Shown here: positions 18,235-28,194 of the stretch, one piece after another | Numbering within the stretch: the first letter of the stretch is position 1 | How the letters are laid out: each line of letters starts with the position of its first letter | Assembly (NCBI RefSeq): GCF_000016505.1 | Contig: NC_009706.1 | Coordinates: 558,001 to 622,000 of the forward strand | Source of the DNA: Clostridium kluyveri DSM 555 | Lineage (GTDB): Bacteria > Bacillota > Clostridia > Clostridiales > Clostridiaceae | DNA: 64,000 nucleotides | Reading direction: 5' to 3' | Made by a program: the position numbers and the translations under genes | Notes under the pieces: generated by a model | Told to the model about the DNA's origin: nothing | The model's input: the letters and a program-made list of their open reading frames with translations, nothing else | The model's database searches: none

Positions 18235-18357
18235 TTACCTTGTTGATTGCTTTTTTGAATTTTTATTATGGTTTTGTGCTTCTTCTGTAATAGGTGTCTG
18301 TCCTTTACTTTTCATTTTCCTGGCTTTTTTATTGTCAGGTTGACTATCTTTTGGCAT
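18235..18357 (-). CDS. Small hydrophilic protein (40 aa)
   Basis: The frame starts at ATG 18357 after TAGGAGG. Its sequence begins MPKDSQPDNKKARKMKSKGQ and ends NKNSKKQSTR. It is Lys/Ser/Gln-rich with no Cys, no Trp and no hydrophobic segment. That composition is typical of minor spore coat or core proteins of the SspO/SspP kind, but I recognise no family. It lies 18 bases after a second small gene and both have strong ribosome sites, so they are probably co-transcribed. Confidence 0.6.
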   Translation of the reverse strand: MPKDSQPDNKKARKMKSKGQTPITEEAQNHNKNSKKQSTR

Positions 18358-18375
18358 TATTTCAAACCTCCTAAA

Positions 18376-18522
18376 TTAATATGTCTTCTTATTTCCGGTT
18401 TTAGCTTTTCCTTGAATTTCCGGAACAGGTTCTAAAGTGTTCTTTTTAATGTGAGTTTTTTTGTTGCTTTCAGTTCCATGCGGGTCTTTCGGATCAGGTC
18501 TTCTGGTACCTGCTTTAGCCAT
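18376..18522 (-). CDS. Small basic protein (48 aa)
   Basis: The frame starts at ATG 18522 after AAGGAGG. The chain opens MAKAGTRRPDPKDPHGTESN and ends PEIQGKAKTGNKKTY. It is hydrophilic, basic, rich in Pro, Gly and Lys, and probably unstructured. It is the first gene of a two-gene unit with the 40-residue frame. I do not recognise its function. A spore or nucleic-acid-binding role is a guess from composition only. Confidence 0.65.
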   Translation of the reverse strand: MAKAGTRRPDPKDPHGTESNKKTHIKKNTLEPVPEIQGKAKTGNKKTY

Positions 18523-18678
18523 AGAGACACCCTCCTTAAAATTCATTCAAAATATAATTTATAATTTTATATTTCTTTCAGTAATATTATTTGTGAAAAA
18601 TTGAAAAGATATATATGAATTATTAAAAAGACATACTGTTAAATTTAACTATTAATTTTTAAGAGAGGTGATATATTT

Positions 18679-19617
18679 ATGAAGAAAAAATTTAGCATAT
18701 TTATGTTGATTATATTTGCAGTATCATTTATGGCAATGTCTGTAGTATATTCTAGAGGTATTTTTAACTCACAAAATGAAGATGAGCAGCTTAGAATAGA
18801 TTCTAAGAGAGAAGATGAGATGCCAAAAAGATTTAGAAAGACCACAGATACTATTAAAGAGGATGACGATCTTCCTAATTTAACTGGGTTTTCTTCATTA
18901 AATGAATCAGGGGGTGCGCAGTTTACTACAAAAAATATAGGACTTATGAAAAAGGCTATAGGCGATATGCCTATATTTATAGTAGATTTGAGAGAAGAAT
19001 CCCATGGATTTATCAATCATTTTGCAGTGAGCTGGCTAGGAGAAGATGGGAAAAATAAAGGAAATAAAGGATTGACAAAGGAAGAAGTATTAAAGGATGA
19101 AGCTAAGAGATTGAATAGTATTAAATTAAAGGAACCAATTACCATAAAAAATAAAGAAATTATACCTACTAAGGTACAAAGTGAAAAAGAGTTAGTAGAA
19201 AAGAATAAAATGTTTTATGTAAGAATACCTGTTACTGACAATGAAAGACCTAGTGATGAAATGGTAGACTATTTTATAAAATTGGTAAAAAAGTTCCCTA
19301 AAGACAGTTGGGTGCACTTTCATTGTAAAGCTGGTATTGGAAGAACCACTACTTTTATGGTGATGTATGATATCATGAAAAATGGTAAACAGGTAAGTTT
19401 AGAGGATATAATGGAAAGGCAGGTCTTAATTGGAGGAAAAAATCTTCTTAAGCCTTCTTATAAACCGGGAAGTTATTCTTCAGAAAGATCTGAATTTATA
19501 AAAGATTTTTATGAATATGTAAAAGAAAACAAGGATGGATTTAATACCAACTGGTCTCAATGGGTAAAAGATAAAAGAGAGGTAGGCGTATTGGATTGGA
19601 ATATAAAAATAGCATAA
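18679..19617 (+). CDS. Secreted PTP-like cysteine phytase / inositol phosphatase
   Basis: This 312-residue protein sits behind AGAGAGGTG. An N-terminal signal or anchor helix (residues 5-24) targets it outside the membrane. The catalytic P-loop is HCKAGIGRT, with nucleophile C216 and R222. The general-acid loop is PVTDNERP (D187), as in the protein-tyrosine-phosphatase-like inositol phosphatases. Flanking residues (MFYVRIPVTD; RPSDEMVDYFIKLVKKFP; WVHFHCKAGIGRTTTFMVMY) match that family. Known members release phosphate from myo-inositol hexakisphosphate. The stop overlaps the next gene by 22 bases, so the two are translated together. A role in phosphate scavenging is inferred. Confidence 0.85.
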   Translation: MKKKFSIFMLIIFAVSFMAMSVVYSRGIFNSQNEDEQLRIDSKREDEMPKRFRKTTDTIKEDDDLPNLTGFSSLNESGGAQFTTKNIGLMKKAIGDMPIFIVDLREESHGFINHFAVSWLGEDGKNKGNKGLTKEEVLKDEAKRLNSIKLKEPITIKNKEIIPTKVQSEKELVEKNKMFYVRIPVTDNERPSDEMVDYFIKLVKKFPKDSWVHFHCKAGIGRTTTFMVMYDIMKNGKQVSLEDIMERQVLIGGKNLLKPSYKPGSYSSERSEFIKDFYEYVKENKDGFNTNWSQWVKDKREVGVLDWNIKIA

Positions 19618-20384
19618 TAATAAATAGTATAGTATTTATTATTATGGTTTTTGCAGCGGTGAATTTAAATGTAACTATAGTTATGGCAGAGAATACAAAA
19701 CAAAATACAGGAAAATCCATAAGTGCCGATGAAAAAAAGATTATTTATCTAACTTTTGATGATGGTCCCAGTAATATAACCAATAATATCTTGAATATAT
19801 TGAAAGAAAAAAATGTAAAGGCTACATTTTTCGTTATAGGAAATCAAATACCAGATAATGAGAATATAATAAGGAGAATCGCAAGTGAGGGACATAGTAT
19901 AGGGCTTCATACCTATACTCATAAATATGGTAATATTTATAAGAGTAGTGATAATTTCATTAAGGAGATGAATATTACAGGGGATATGGTTAAAAAGATT
20001 ACAGGATTGGAAAGTCATATAATAAGATTTCCAGGCGGCAGCAGAAAACATTTAAATAATAAACTTTTACAGAAATTACATGAAAATAAATTTAAAATAT
20101 ATGACTGGAACATACAAGCTTCCGATGGAATTAATGCTAAAACATCTCCTTATAAAATATTTAAAGAGACTACCACTAATCCAGAAAACCTTAATTCAAT
20201 TATACTTTTAATGCACTGTGATTATATGCATAAAAATACTTGCATTGCTCTTCCTAAAGTAATAGATTATTATAAAAATGAGGGATATGAATTTAAAATT
20301 ATAACAGAAGATACTGAAGAGCTATATTTTCCTATATCTACTAAAAGAACTTCAGGATTCTTTAAAAAAATACTTACAAATTAA
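19596..20384 (+). CDS. Polysaccharide deacetylase (NodB domain)
   Basis: This 262-residue protein has an N-terminal membrane or signal helix (residues 8-30). The NodB catalytic domain shows motif 1 TFDDGPS (D55, D56), motif 2 HSIGLHTYTH (metal His105 and His109), motif 3 RFPGGSR and motif 5 IILLMHCD. These residues bind a divalent metal and deacetylate N-acetylglucosamine in peptidoglycan or another polysaccharide at the cell surface. It overlaps the phytase gene by 22 bases, so translation is coupled. Why a deacetylase and a phytase should be co-produced is not evident. Confidence 0.9.
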   Translation: MEYKNSIIINSIVFIIMVFAAVNLNVTIVMAENTKQNTGKSISADEKKIIYLTFDDGPSNITNNILNILKEKNVKATFFVIGNQIPDNENIIRRIASEGHSIGLHTYTHKYGNIYKSSDNFIKEMNITGDMVKKITGLESHIIRFPGGSRKHLNNKLLQKLHENKFKIYDWNIQASDGINAKTSPYKIFKETTTNPENLNSIILLMHCDYMHKNTCIALPKVIDYYKNEGYEFKIITEDTEELYFPISTKRTSGFFKKILTN

Positions 20385-20432
20385 AAGTCTAAGGCAAGAT
20401 ATTAAATTATAATATGTCTTGCCTTAAACTTT
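20384..20432. terminator. Bidirectional terminator between convergent genes
   Basis: TAAGGCAAGATAT pairs with ATATGTCTTGCCTTA, with flanking A and T runs. It serves the deacetylase (+) and the GxGYxYP gene (-). Confidence 0.75.
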
Positions 20433-20439
20433 TATATTA

Positions 20440-22053
20440 TCAATGTTTAATATTAGTTTTTATAAGTTCCATAAAGGTGTCAGGAGTAACCACTTTTATT
20501 TTAGAATTTTTATTTAATTCACTTATAACCTTTTCGATATCATCCATAGTTTTACTCCAGGCGTGTACATATACAAAAGTATAGGAGTTGGGATTAGTTA
20601 TATCAGTATATCCTTTATCTGCATAAGAATTAATTTTTTCAACTAAGGTGTTGTTCCCTTCTAATTTCGACCATAGAAGATTTCTACATGAAACTATTGG
20701 TTTACCATTGCTCCACAGTATTTTTCCTTTATAGTCGTCCTGTCTGTGATAATTTAAATAAAATATGCCCTGTATATTGGGATATACGGTATACTTATCC
20801 CATAGAGCTATATTATCAAAAGACCAATTATCTAAAATTGAAATATATTTTTGATCTACATTTTTCATATAATTATTTAACCTTTTAATATTTAATTCAA
20901 GGGCATCTTCTTTAAGTTTACTGGGATACATGTAACCTGCTCCAGAAGGAGATACAATAAAGTTGTCATTGTAATCCTTTTGGGAAGCACTTTTATAATA
21001 CAGCTTAAATACAGTAGGAGCCAGTTCGTATAGAGAAGGACTTATGGTGAATCCCATGTTGAATTTGCCACGGCTGGGAGAGCCATACCACTTTTTAGAG
21101 CTATAATTGTTTCCAAGAGTCCACTGTTGATTATCTCCATCTGACATAATAAATGTAACAAAATGAGTGTTCTCTTTAGGAAAACTATTTGAAGAGTTAT
21201 TTTTTCGAGTTAAAGTTTGGCATGGAAATGCACTAAGTACAGTTAAATTATAGGACCAGTCTGCAGGAACTATGCTTACGCCGTGTTTTGAAGCTTCTTG
21301 TACATTTTCATATTCATCTGGCCCCCAGCCTAAACAAATGGAGTCCTTCTCCATGGAGCTAAATACTTTGTCCCGTAGGGGAAATTCTTTAGGTGTGTCT
21401 TCATAAAATACAAGACATTTACTCATTATGGCATAATCCCTTAAAGCTGTGCTTTTATTTGGAGACAGTTCAATCACAATAGAGTGGCTTAATTTAGAAT
21501 TCCATAGATTATTGTAGGCCCAGTATTTATCGGTATTTCTGCAATCACCTTTCAATTTTTTTATACCATGATCTCTAAGCTTATTTTCTATGGATTCATC
21601 AATGGCTATGCAATTTTTTAAAGCTGCTAGAGAGCAGGCATTATTTATTGAAGGATCTTTAGAAGAAGAATTACTATAAAGTACATATCCCTTTACATAT
21701 GATTTGAATTTGTCCAGCAAATACCAGGGATCCTTTACTATGTCATAAGTTACCCCATGATTTTGTTTTAAATCATCCAGCCATATATTGTAATCTGGGT
21801 GACTTTTGCTTAAAATATATATCTGGGAATATGAACTATTTGATATTACTCCCTGCAGAGTAGCTATCATTGTCCTTTCTTCTGGAGTTAAATTATTTTC
21901 ATATATTGCGTAAAGGTGAGTAGGTTTTTTAGGGTTCTTTATATAATAGGAGTGCAGAGAAGAAGCACTTGCACCTGAATTAAATATATTGATACATAGG
22001 GTAAAAATAATAACTATGGTAAAAATTTTGTTAAGTTTATATTTTAATTTCAA
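20440..22053 (-). CDS. Secreted GxGYxYP-family protein
   Basis: This 537-residue protein has a cleavable signal peptide (residues 8-30, ending near GASASS). The defining motif is SPSGAGYMYPSKL at about residue 370, and FIMSDGDNQQWTLGN is a second conserved block. The family has an N-terminal and a C-terminal GxGYxYP domain and is thought to act on carbohydrate, with catalytic features resembling glycoside hydrolases, although no activity is firmly established. AAGGAGG-type spacing (AGGAGGTG) precedes the ATG. It is monocistronic and transcribed away from proS. Confidence 0.85.
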   Translation of the reverse strand: MKLKYKLNKIFTIVIIFTLCINIFNSGASASSLHSYYIKNPKKPTHLYAIYENNLTPEERTMIATLQGVISNSSYSQIYILSKSHPDYNIWLDDLKQNHGVTYDIVKDPWYLLDKFKSYVKGYVLYSNSSSKDPSINNACSLAALKNCIAIDESIENKLRDHGIKKLKGDCRNTDKYWAYNNLWNSKLSHSIVIELSPNKSTALRDYAIMSKCLVFYEDTPKEFPLRDKVFSSMEKDSICLGWGPDEYENVQEASKHGVSIVPADWSYNLTVLSAFPCQTLTRKNNSSNSFPKENTHFVTFIMSDGDNQQWTLGNNYSSKKWYGSPSRGKFNMGFTISPSLYELAPTVFKLYYKSASQKDYNDNFIVSPSGAGYMYPSKLKEDALELNIKRLNNYMKNVDQKYISILDNWSFDNIALWDKYTVYPNIQGIFYLNYHRQDDYKGKILWSNGKPIVSCRNLLWSKLEGNNTLVEKINSYADKGYTDITNPNSYTFVYVHAWSKTMDDIEKVISELNKNSKIKVVTPDTFMELIKTNIKH

Positions 22054-22129
22054 AAATTACACCTCCTTAGTACTTATTATGCAAATTTTTTTAATAATTT
22101 ATGTGTATATAGTATTGTTCAAAAATATA

Positions 22130-22158
22130 TTGACAATAGATTTTTTATAACCTATCAT
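22130..22158 (+). promoter_or_regulatory. Promoter of the proS T-box leader
   Basis: TTGACA (22130-22135), a 17-base spacer and TATCAT (22153-22158) make a good housekeeping-type promoter. The RNA would start about 30 bases before the T-box. Confidence 0.7.
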
Positions 22159-22189
22159 ATAAAATGTTATTGTAATTAACTGAATATTA

Positions 22190-22426
22190 AAAATGCAAAG
22201 AAGGGGACTAGTAAATTTTATATTCTTTTTTAGAGAGGAAACATCTGGTGAGAGTTTCTAAAGAATTATTTTGAACCTGCCCTGGAGTTTCTGTATTTTA
22301 ATTATTAGAGTGCAGCGGTGATAATCGTTAAAGTTTTAAGCGAGTATATTTGGTATCAAATATATTAATCAGGGTGGTACCGCCGATATAACCTCGGTCC
22401 CTTTAGGGGATTAGGGGCTTTTTTAT
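22190..22426 (+). promoter_or_regulatory. T-box riboswitch (proline specifier)
   Basis: The leader contains the T-box core AGGGTGGTACCGC (22371-22383) and Stem I landmarks (AGTAA on the left side of the specifier loop, GGTGAGAG distal). The right side GAACCTGCC holds CCT followed by a purine, fitting a proline specifier. The terminator at 22391-22426 (CCTC...CCC / GGGG...GGGG, then a T run) competes with the antiterminator. Uncharged tRNA-Pro should stabilise the antiterminator and raise proS transcription. Confidence 0.9.
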
Positions 22427-22474
22427 ATTTAAAATAATTTATAAAAATTATAATTAAACTTGGAGGTAATTAAA

Positions 22475-23905
22475 TTGGATAAAAAATTGGTAGAGCAAAT
22501 AACATCCAGAGATGAGGATTTTGCTAAGTGGTATACTGATATTGTGAAAAAGGCAGAGCTGGCTGACTACTCAAGTGTAAGGGGATGTATGATAATAAGA
22601 CCTTATGCTTATGCCATGTGGGAACATATCCAGGGCTATCTGGATAGAAGATTTAAAGAGACAGGTCATGAAAATGTATATATGCCCCTTTTTATTCCAG
22701 AGTCACTTCTTGAGAAGGAAAAAGATCATGTAGAAGGATTTGCTCCTGAAGTTGCCTGGGTTACTCAGGGAGGGAATGAAGAACTTACAGAAAAATTATG
22801 TGTGAGACCTACTTCAGAAACTTTATTTTGTGAACATTATGCTAAAATAGTTCAATCTTATAAGGATCTTCCAAAGTTATATAATCAATGGTGTTCTGTG
22901 GTAAGATGGGAAAAAACTACAAGGCCTTTTTTGAGAACTACTGAATTTCTGTGGCAGGAAGGTCATACAATACATGCTACTAAAGAAGAAGCAGAAGAAG
23001 AAACTATAAGGATGCTTAATATATATGAAGAACTATGCAGAGAAATGCTGGCTATTCCTGTTTTAAAAGGACAGAAAACTGAAAGTGAGAAATTTGCAGG
23101 TGGAGAAGCCACATATACCATAGAATCATTAATGCATGATGGAAAAGCGCTGCAATCCGGTACATCCCATTATTTCGGCCAAAATTTTGCAAAACCTTTT
23201 GAAATGCAATATTTAGATAAAAACGGTAAATTGCAGTATGTGTATCAAACTTCCTGGGGAATAACCACTCGTATTATAGGAGCTCTTATAATGGTACATG
23301 GAGATGACAATGGATTGGTAGTTCCGCCAAGAATAGCTCCCCTGCAGGTAATAATAGTTCCTATAGCACAGCATAAGGAGGGAGTGCTTGAGAAGGCAGA
23401 TGAATTAAAAGAGGAATTAAGTAAAATTGTACGGGTAAAAATTGATGATAGTGATAAAATGCCAGGGTGGAAATTTAGTGAACATGAAATGAAAGGTGTA
23501 CCTATTCGTTTAGAGGTGGGACCTAAGGATATTGCAAAAAATCAGGTAGTACTCGTAAGGAGAGATACTAGGGAGAAGATAATGGTACCTATGAGCAATC
23601 TTTGTGATGAAGTACCAGCGTTATTGGATAATATTCATAATTCTATGTTAAAAAAAGCAGAGATGTTTATAAAAGAAAATACACATAATGCTGTAGATAT
23701 GGAAGAATTTAAGGCTATACAAAATAATAAAAAAGGTTTTATAAAAGCCATGTGGTGTGGGGATGCCAGGTGTGAAGAGAAAATTAAAGAACTTACTGGT
23801 GCAACTTCAAGGTGTATTCCGTTTAATCAGGAACATATTTCAGATAATTGTGTATGTTGTGGAAAGAAAGCAGATAAATTAGTTTATTGGGGCAGGGCAT
23901 ATTAA
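22475..23905 (+). CDS. proS: Prolyl-tRNA synthetase, archaeal/eukaryotic type (ProS3)
   Basis: This 476-residue cytosolic enzyme charges tRNA-Pro with proline. The TTG at 22475 is chosen because GGAGG lies eight bases upstream; an earlier in-frame TTG at 22460 precedes that site. Class II motifs are seen: motif 2 [20 protein letters not shown] and motif 3 around [20 protein letters not shown]. An anticodon-binding domain (PLQVIIVPI..., about 290-390) and a C-terminal zinc-binding tail (CGDARCEEK ... CVCCGKK) follow. The short form without the INS editing domain is the archaeal-type enzyme common in clostridia. A T-box leader controls it. Confidence 0.96.
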   Translation: MDKKLVEQITSRDEDFAKWYTDIVKKAELADYSSVRGCMIIRPYAYAMWEHIQGYLDRRFKETGHENVYMPLFIPESLLEKEKDHVEGFAPEVAWVTQGGNEELTEKLCVRPTSETLFCEHYAKIVQSYKDLPKLYNQWCSVVRWEKTTRPFLRTTEFLWQEGHTIHATKEEAEEETIRMLNIYEELCREMLAIPVLKGQKTESEKFAGGEATYTIESLMHDGKALQSGTSHYFGQNFAKPFEMQYLDKNGKLQYVYQTSWGITTRIIGALIMVHGDDNGLVVPPRIAPLQVIIVPIAQHKEGVLEKADELKEELSKIVRVKIDDSDKMPGWKFSEHEMKGVPIRLEVGPKDIAKNQVVLVRRDTREKIMVPMSNLCDEVPALLDNIHNSMLKKAEMFIKENTHNAVDMEEFKAIQNNKKGFIKAMWCGDARCEEKIKELTGATSRCIPFNQEHISDNCVCCGKKADKLVYWGRAY

Positions 23906-23963
23906 AATAATTATTTAGAAAATACTGCTAGATATAGATGACTTGGCAAATAGTTATAATGAA

Positions 23964-23998
23964 AAGAAATACTGTGAATTTTCATAGTATTTCTTTTT
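23964..23998 (+). terminator. Terminator of proS
   Basis: AAGAAATACT pairs with AGTATTTCTT, with further inner pairs (TGA / TCA), followed by TTTTT. Confidence 0.75.
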
Positions 23999-24111
23999 TA
24001 TATTAATAAATAACTTTGAAAATATATTATAAAGTATTAAGAAAGAAAACATTTATTGTTATAATATAACTAGAATTATAAGTCATAGTGATGTGGAGGC
24101 TCATACAAATT

Positions 24112-25941
24112 ATGTTGAATGGTAAAAAATTCAAAAATAATAAATTTATATATTTTATTTGTTATGCATTGTTAGCTATTATAATTGTATTTACAGTTAA
24201 TGAATATTTTAACGGATTAAAATATGAGCATATAAAATACAGTGATTTTGTCAATTATATTAACCAGAATAAAATATCCCAAGTTAAAATAGGAAAGGAT
24301 AAATTGTTCATAACACTTAAGAGTAAGCAAAATGAAGAAGAAAAAATACTTTATACGGAAAAGTTAAATGATCCAGATTTAATACAAAAATTAGATGATG
24401 CCAATATTAAGTTTGATGGGTCATCCCAAGAAAATGCTGTAATGAAGAACATTTTTACAGGTTGGATTTTACCTGTAATTATACTTATGTTTTTTGCAAA
24501 AGTTATTTTAGGAGCATTAGGTAAAAGAATGGGCAGTGGAGTTATGTCCTTTGGTAGAAATACTGCCAAGATATATGCAGAAAATGAAACTGGTGTTAAT
24601 TTTGAAGATGTAGCAGGGCAGGAGGAAGCTAAAGAATCTCTTGTCGAAATAGTGGATTTTCTGCATAACTCTCAAAAATATGCTTCTATAGGAGCTAGAT
24701 TACCTAAAGGTGCACTTCTTGTAGGTCCTCCGGGTACAGGAAAAACTTTGCTTGCAAAGGCGGTAGCAGGAGAGGCGAAAGTTCCCTTCTTCTCCATATC
24801 AGGTTCTGCTTTTGTGGAAATGTTTGTAGGCATGGGCGCTGCCCGGGTAAGAGATTTATTTCAACAGGCACAGGAAAAAGCTCCCTGCATAGTTTTTATA
24901 GATGAAATAGATGCAATAGGCAAGAGTAGAGGGGGAAATGTGTCGGGAAATGATGAAAGGGAACAGACTTTGAATCAGCTTTTGGCGGAAATGGATGGAT
25001 TTGATTCTTCAAAGGGTGTAGTGATATTAGCTGCTACAAATAGACCGGAAGTTTTAGATAAGGCACTTTTAAGACCGGGAAGATTTGATAGGAGAGTAGT
25101 AGTTGATAGACCGGATTTAAAGGGTAGAGAGGATATATTAAAGGTTCATATAAAGGGAGTTAAGGTTTCAAAAGATGTAGATTTAAATGCTATAGCAAAA
25201 TCCACCCCCGGAGCTGTAGGAGCAGACCTTGCCAATATAATAAATGAAGCAGCACTTAAGGCTGTTAAAAATAACAGGTATGAAGTAACTCAGGATGACC
25301 TTCAAAATGCCGTGGAATTAATTATAGCCGGTAAGGAAAAAAAGGATAGAATACTTTCTCCGGAAGAAAAACGGCAGGTTGCTTTTCATGAAGTAGGGCA
25401 TGCACTGGTAGCAACACTATTAAAACATACAGATCCTGTTCATAAAATAACTATAGTACCAAGAACTATGGGATCTCTTGGATATACAATGCAGCTTCCT
25501 ATAGAAGAGAAGTATTTGATTACCAGAGAAGAGATGATAGATCAGATATGTGTTATGTTAGCTGGAAGAGCTGCAGAAGAGGTTAGGTTTAGCAGTATAT
25601 CCACAGGAGCTGCCAACGATATTGAAAGGGCAACTGAAACTGCCAGAAGTATGGTTACCGTTTATGGAATGACAGAAAGATTTGATATGATGGCACTAGA
25701 ATCAATGCAAGATAAGTATCTAGATGGCAGACCAGTGCGAAATTGTAGTGCAGAAACGGCTTCAATTATTGATGAGGAAACTTTAAATATAATAAAACAA
25801 TGTCATAACAAGTCCAGAGAACTTTTAAAAAACAATATAAAATTACTTGAAAAAATATCAGAAGAACTTATTGAAAAGGAAACTTTAATGGGGGATGAGT
25901 TTATGGGCATAATAAGAATGTACAGAGGTAAAGGAAAATAG
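24112..25941 (+). CDS. ftsH: ATP-dependent zinc metalloprotease FtsH
   Basis: This membrane-anchored AAA+ protease has 609 residues from the ATG at 24112. GGAGG lies 12 bases before it; an earlier GTG/ATG pair at 24088-24091 has no site. Two N-terminal membrane helices flank a short extracytoplasmic region. The AAA domain carries Walker A GPPGTGKT, Walker [12 protein letters not shown] and the second region of homology ([20 protein letters not shown]). The peptidase domain has the zinc motif HEVGH and a downstream acidic ligand. It degrades misfolded membrane and regulatory proteins. It stands alone, without the tilS-hpt-ftsH neighbourhood seen in many Firmicutes, so it may be a second paralogue. 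Confidence 0.95.
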   Translation: MLNGKKFKNNKFIYFICYALLAIIIVFTVNEYFNGLKYEHIKYSDFVNYINQNKISQVKIGKDKLFITLKSKQNEEEKILYTEKLNDPDLIQKLDDANIKFDGSSQENAVMKNIFTGWILPVIILMFFAKVILGALGKRMGSGVMSFGRNTAKIYAENETGVNFEDVAGQEEAKESLVEIVDFLHNSQKYASIGARLPKGALLVGPPGTGKTLLAKAVAGEAKVPFFSISGSAFVEMFVGMGAARVRDLFQQAQEKAPCIVFIDEIDAIGKSRGGNVSGNDEREQTLNQLLAEMDGFDSSKGVVILAATNRPEVLDKALLRPGRFDRRVVVDRPDLKGREDILKVHIKGVKVSKDVDLNAIAKSTPGAVGADLANIINEAALKAVKNNRYEVTQDDLQNAVELIIAGKEKKDRILSPEEKRQVAFHEVGHALVATLLKHTDPVHKITIVPRTMGSLGYTMQLPIEEKYLITREEMIDQICVMLAGRAAEEVRFSSISTGAANDIERATETARSMVTVYGMTERFDMMALESMQDKYLDGRPVRNCSAETASIIDEETLNIIKQCHNKSRELLKNNIKLLEKISEELIEKETLMGDEFMGIIRMYRGKGK

Positions 25942-25995
25942 ATCTTATCGATAGGAACTTTAATAATTAAAAGTCAATGAAATGGAGATATAAAT

Positions 25996-28125
25996 ATGTA
26001 TGAAGAGAATTCAAAAAAGGATTTACACAGGGAACTTGAACTCAATTTAGAAAAACAAAAGCTAAAAGAAGTGTTAAAAGAAATTAAAATCCAAATATTA
26101 AATTATGTGAATATTAGAAAACAAATTGTAAGTTCCATACTTGACTTGAGAGAAAAAAACTTAGAACAATATAGAGATGATGAAGACCAATATGTAGAAT
26201 ATTTTAGTCATGAAATGTATGCAAGAGAAGAACAGTATAGATTGGTGAATAAGAATATAAGAGAACTTTCCATACTTAAATCCTCACCTTATTTTGGAAA
26301 AATTGAGTTTGAGGATAGTTATGGGAGGGAAAGTATATACATAGGGAGATTTGGAATGACTGCAAGGGAAGACTATGAACCCATTGTAATAGATTGGAGA
26401 TCTCCTGTTTGTGCTTTGTTTTACGAGGGGAAATTGGGAACTTTGAAGTATAAATCTCCTGCAGGGGAAGTTGAAGCAGAAGTACTCTCAAAAAGGCAAT
26501 TCATTATAAAGAAATCCAATCTTCTGGGGATGTTTGATTCCAGTCTGGACGTAAAAGATGAAATATTACAAATGGTACTCAGTAAAAATGCAGGAGAAAA
26601 GTTAAAAGATATAGTAATGACTATACAAAAAGAGCAGGATAATATAATAAGACAGCCAAGAAAAGGAGCAGTTGTGGTGAATGGGGTAGCGGGAAGTGGC
26701 AAGACTACTATAGCTTTGCACAGGGTGGCATATCTTCTGTATAATTACAGGAAAATACTACAGGAAAGGGTACTTATACTAGGTCCTAATAGTATATTTA
26801 TAGACTATATTTCAAGAGTACTTCCTAGTTTAGGAGAAGAAAAAGTTATTCAAACAACTTTCAGAGAATTCTTTGGCAGTATGATAAACCTGCCATATAT
26901 AATGAGTTTTAGGGAGTATACAGAAAATGTTGTAAATAAGAATAGAGAATTTATTGATGAGGTTATATATAAGGGTTCTTTAAAATATATGGATGATATA
27001 AATAAATTGATTGATGTTGTGGAAAAATCTTATTTTAAAATGGAGGATGTACTATTTTATGATAAGGTAATATTGTCTAAGGAACAGATAAATAAAATGT
27101 TAATATATGATTTTAAAAGTATGCCTTTATTCAAAAGAGTTAGGAGACTAAAGAGAATTATCTATTCAAAAATAAGAGATGAAAGAAATATTTTAGTAAA
27201 TCTTATTCAAAAAGACTATAAAGATAGAATTGAAAATATGACAGAGGGAGAACTTAATGATTTTCAAACTGATCTAGAATATAAAAGACGAAATAAAATA
27301 AGAAATGTGATATATGAAGTAATAAAAATTAAAAAGGAAAAATTAAAGTGGATGAATGAGCCGGATGTGCTTTCTATATATAATTACTTTAATAAAAATA
27401 AGCCTCTGATTTATAATGATCTAGCTGCTATTTTATATCTTAAGATAAAATTAGAAGGATTAAAATATAACAAGGGAATAAGGCATATAGTGATAGATGA
27501 AGCTCAAGACTATTCACCTCTTCAGTTTTGGGTTATCAAGGAACTTACAGACTGTAAGTCATTTACCATAGTAGGGGATGTAAATCAAATGATTATACCC
27601 TCAGAGAATAAATGTGCCATGATGGGATTAAAAGATATTTTTACCGATATAGAAGTGAAGAATTTTTCATTGGACAAAAGCTATAGATCTACAAATGAAA
27701 TAATTAGTTATGCAAATAAATACTTGAAACATAACAAAATAATATCCTTAGTGAGAAAGGGAAAAGAAGTTATAGAAAAACAAATAGATAATCATAAAGA
27801 ACTTGTGGACAAAATACTCCATGATGTTGTAGAATTAAAGGAGAGAGGTTACGAAAGTATTGCTGTAATATGTAGGGATTTAAAAAATACAGAAGCTTTA
27901 GGTAATTTAATTAAAAGAAGGATGCATATAAATCTTATAGATAGAGAAAATATGATTTATTCTAGTGGAGAAGTTATTCTTCCATCTTATTTTGCTAAAG
28001 GTCTGGAATTTGATGCCGTTATAATGGTAGATACCTCTCAAAGCAATGACGATACATTAAAGTATATAATGGCCACAAGAGCTCTACATGAATTGTATGT
28101 GTATAAGACTTCCTCGATTAATTAA
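25996..28125 (+). CDS. helD: HelD-like superfamily 1 helicase (RNA polymerase recycling)
   Basis: This 709-residue protein sits behind GGAGA. A coiled N-terminal arm (residues 1-80; EENSKKDLHRELELNLEKQK) precedes the helicase 1A domain with Walker A GVAGSGKTT near residue 232. Walker B/motif II is VIDEAQDYSP and a motif IV-like SLDKSYRST lies further on. The C-terminal 2A domain ends with FAKGLEFDAVIMVD and ATRALHELYV. This arrangement is that of HelD, which binds RNA polymerase and uses ATP to free stalled or hibernating enzyme. It is longer at the N-terminus than UvrD/PcrA and lacks their 2B motif order. Confidence 0.9.
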   Translation: MYEENSKKDLHRELELNLEKQKLKEVLKEIKIQILNYVNIRKQIVSSILDLREKNLEQYRDDEDQYVEYFSHEMYAREEQYRLVNKNIRELSILKSSPYFGKIEFEDSYGRESIYIGRFGMTAREDYEPIVIDWRSPVCALFYEGKLGTLKYKSPAGEVEAEVLSKRQFIIKKSNLLGMFDSSLDVKDEILQMVLSKNAGEKLKDIVMTIQKEQDNIIRQPRKGAVVVNGVAGSGKTTIALHRVAYLLYNYRKILQERVLILGPNSIFIDYISRVLPSLGEEKVIQTTFREFFGSMINLPYIMSFREYTENVVNKNREFIDEVIYKGSLKYMDDINKLIDVVEKSYFKMEDVLFYDKVILSKEQINKMLIYDFKSMPLFKRVRRLKRIIYSKIRDERNILVNLIQKDYKDRIENMTEGELNDFQTDLEYKRRNKIRNVIYEVIKIKKEKLKWMNEPDVLSIYNYFNKNKPLIYNDLAAILYLKIKLEGLKYNKGIRHIVIDEAQDYSPLQFWVIKELTDCKSFTIVGDVNQMIIPSENKCAMMGLKDIFTDIEVKNFSLDKSYRSTNEIISYANKYLKHNKIISLVRKGKEVIEKQIDNHKELVDKILHDVVELKERGYESIAVICRDLKNTEALGNLIKRRMHINLIDRENMIYSSGEVILPSYFAKGLEFDAVIMVDTSQSNDDTLKYIMATRALHELYVYKTSSIN

Positions 28126-28130
28126 AGTTT

Positions 28131-28175
28131 CTAAGCTTCAGGTTTTGTTAAATTATCCTGAAGCTTAGTGTTTTA
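28131..28175 (+). terminator. Terminator of helD
   Basis: CTAAGCTTCAGG and its exact complement CCTGAAGCTTAG flank a 14-base loop, followed by TGTTTTAT. Confidence 0.8.
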
Positions 28176-28194
28176 TAAAGGAGTTTATAAGATT

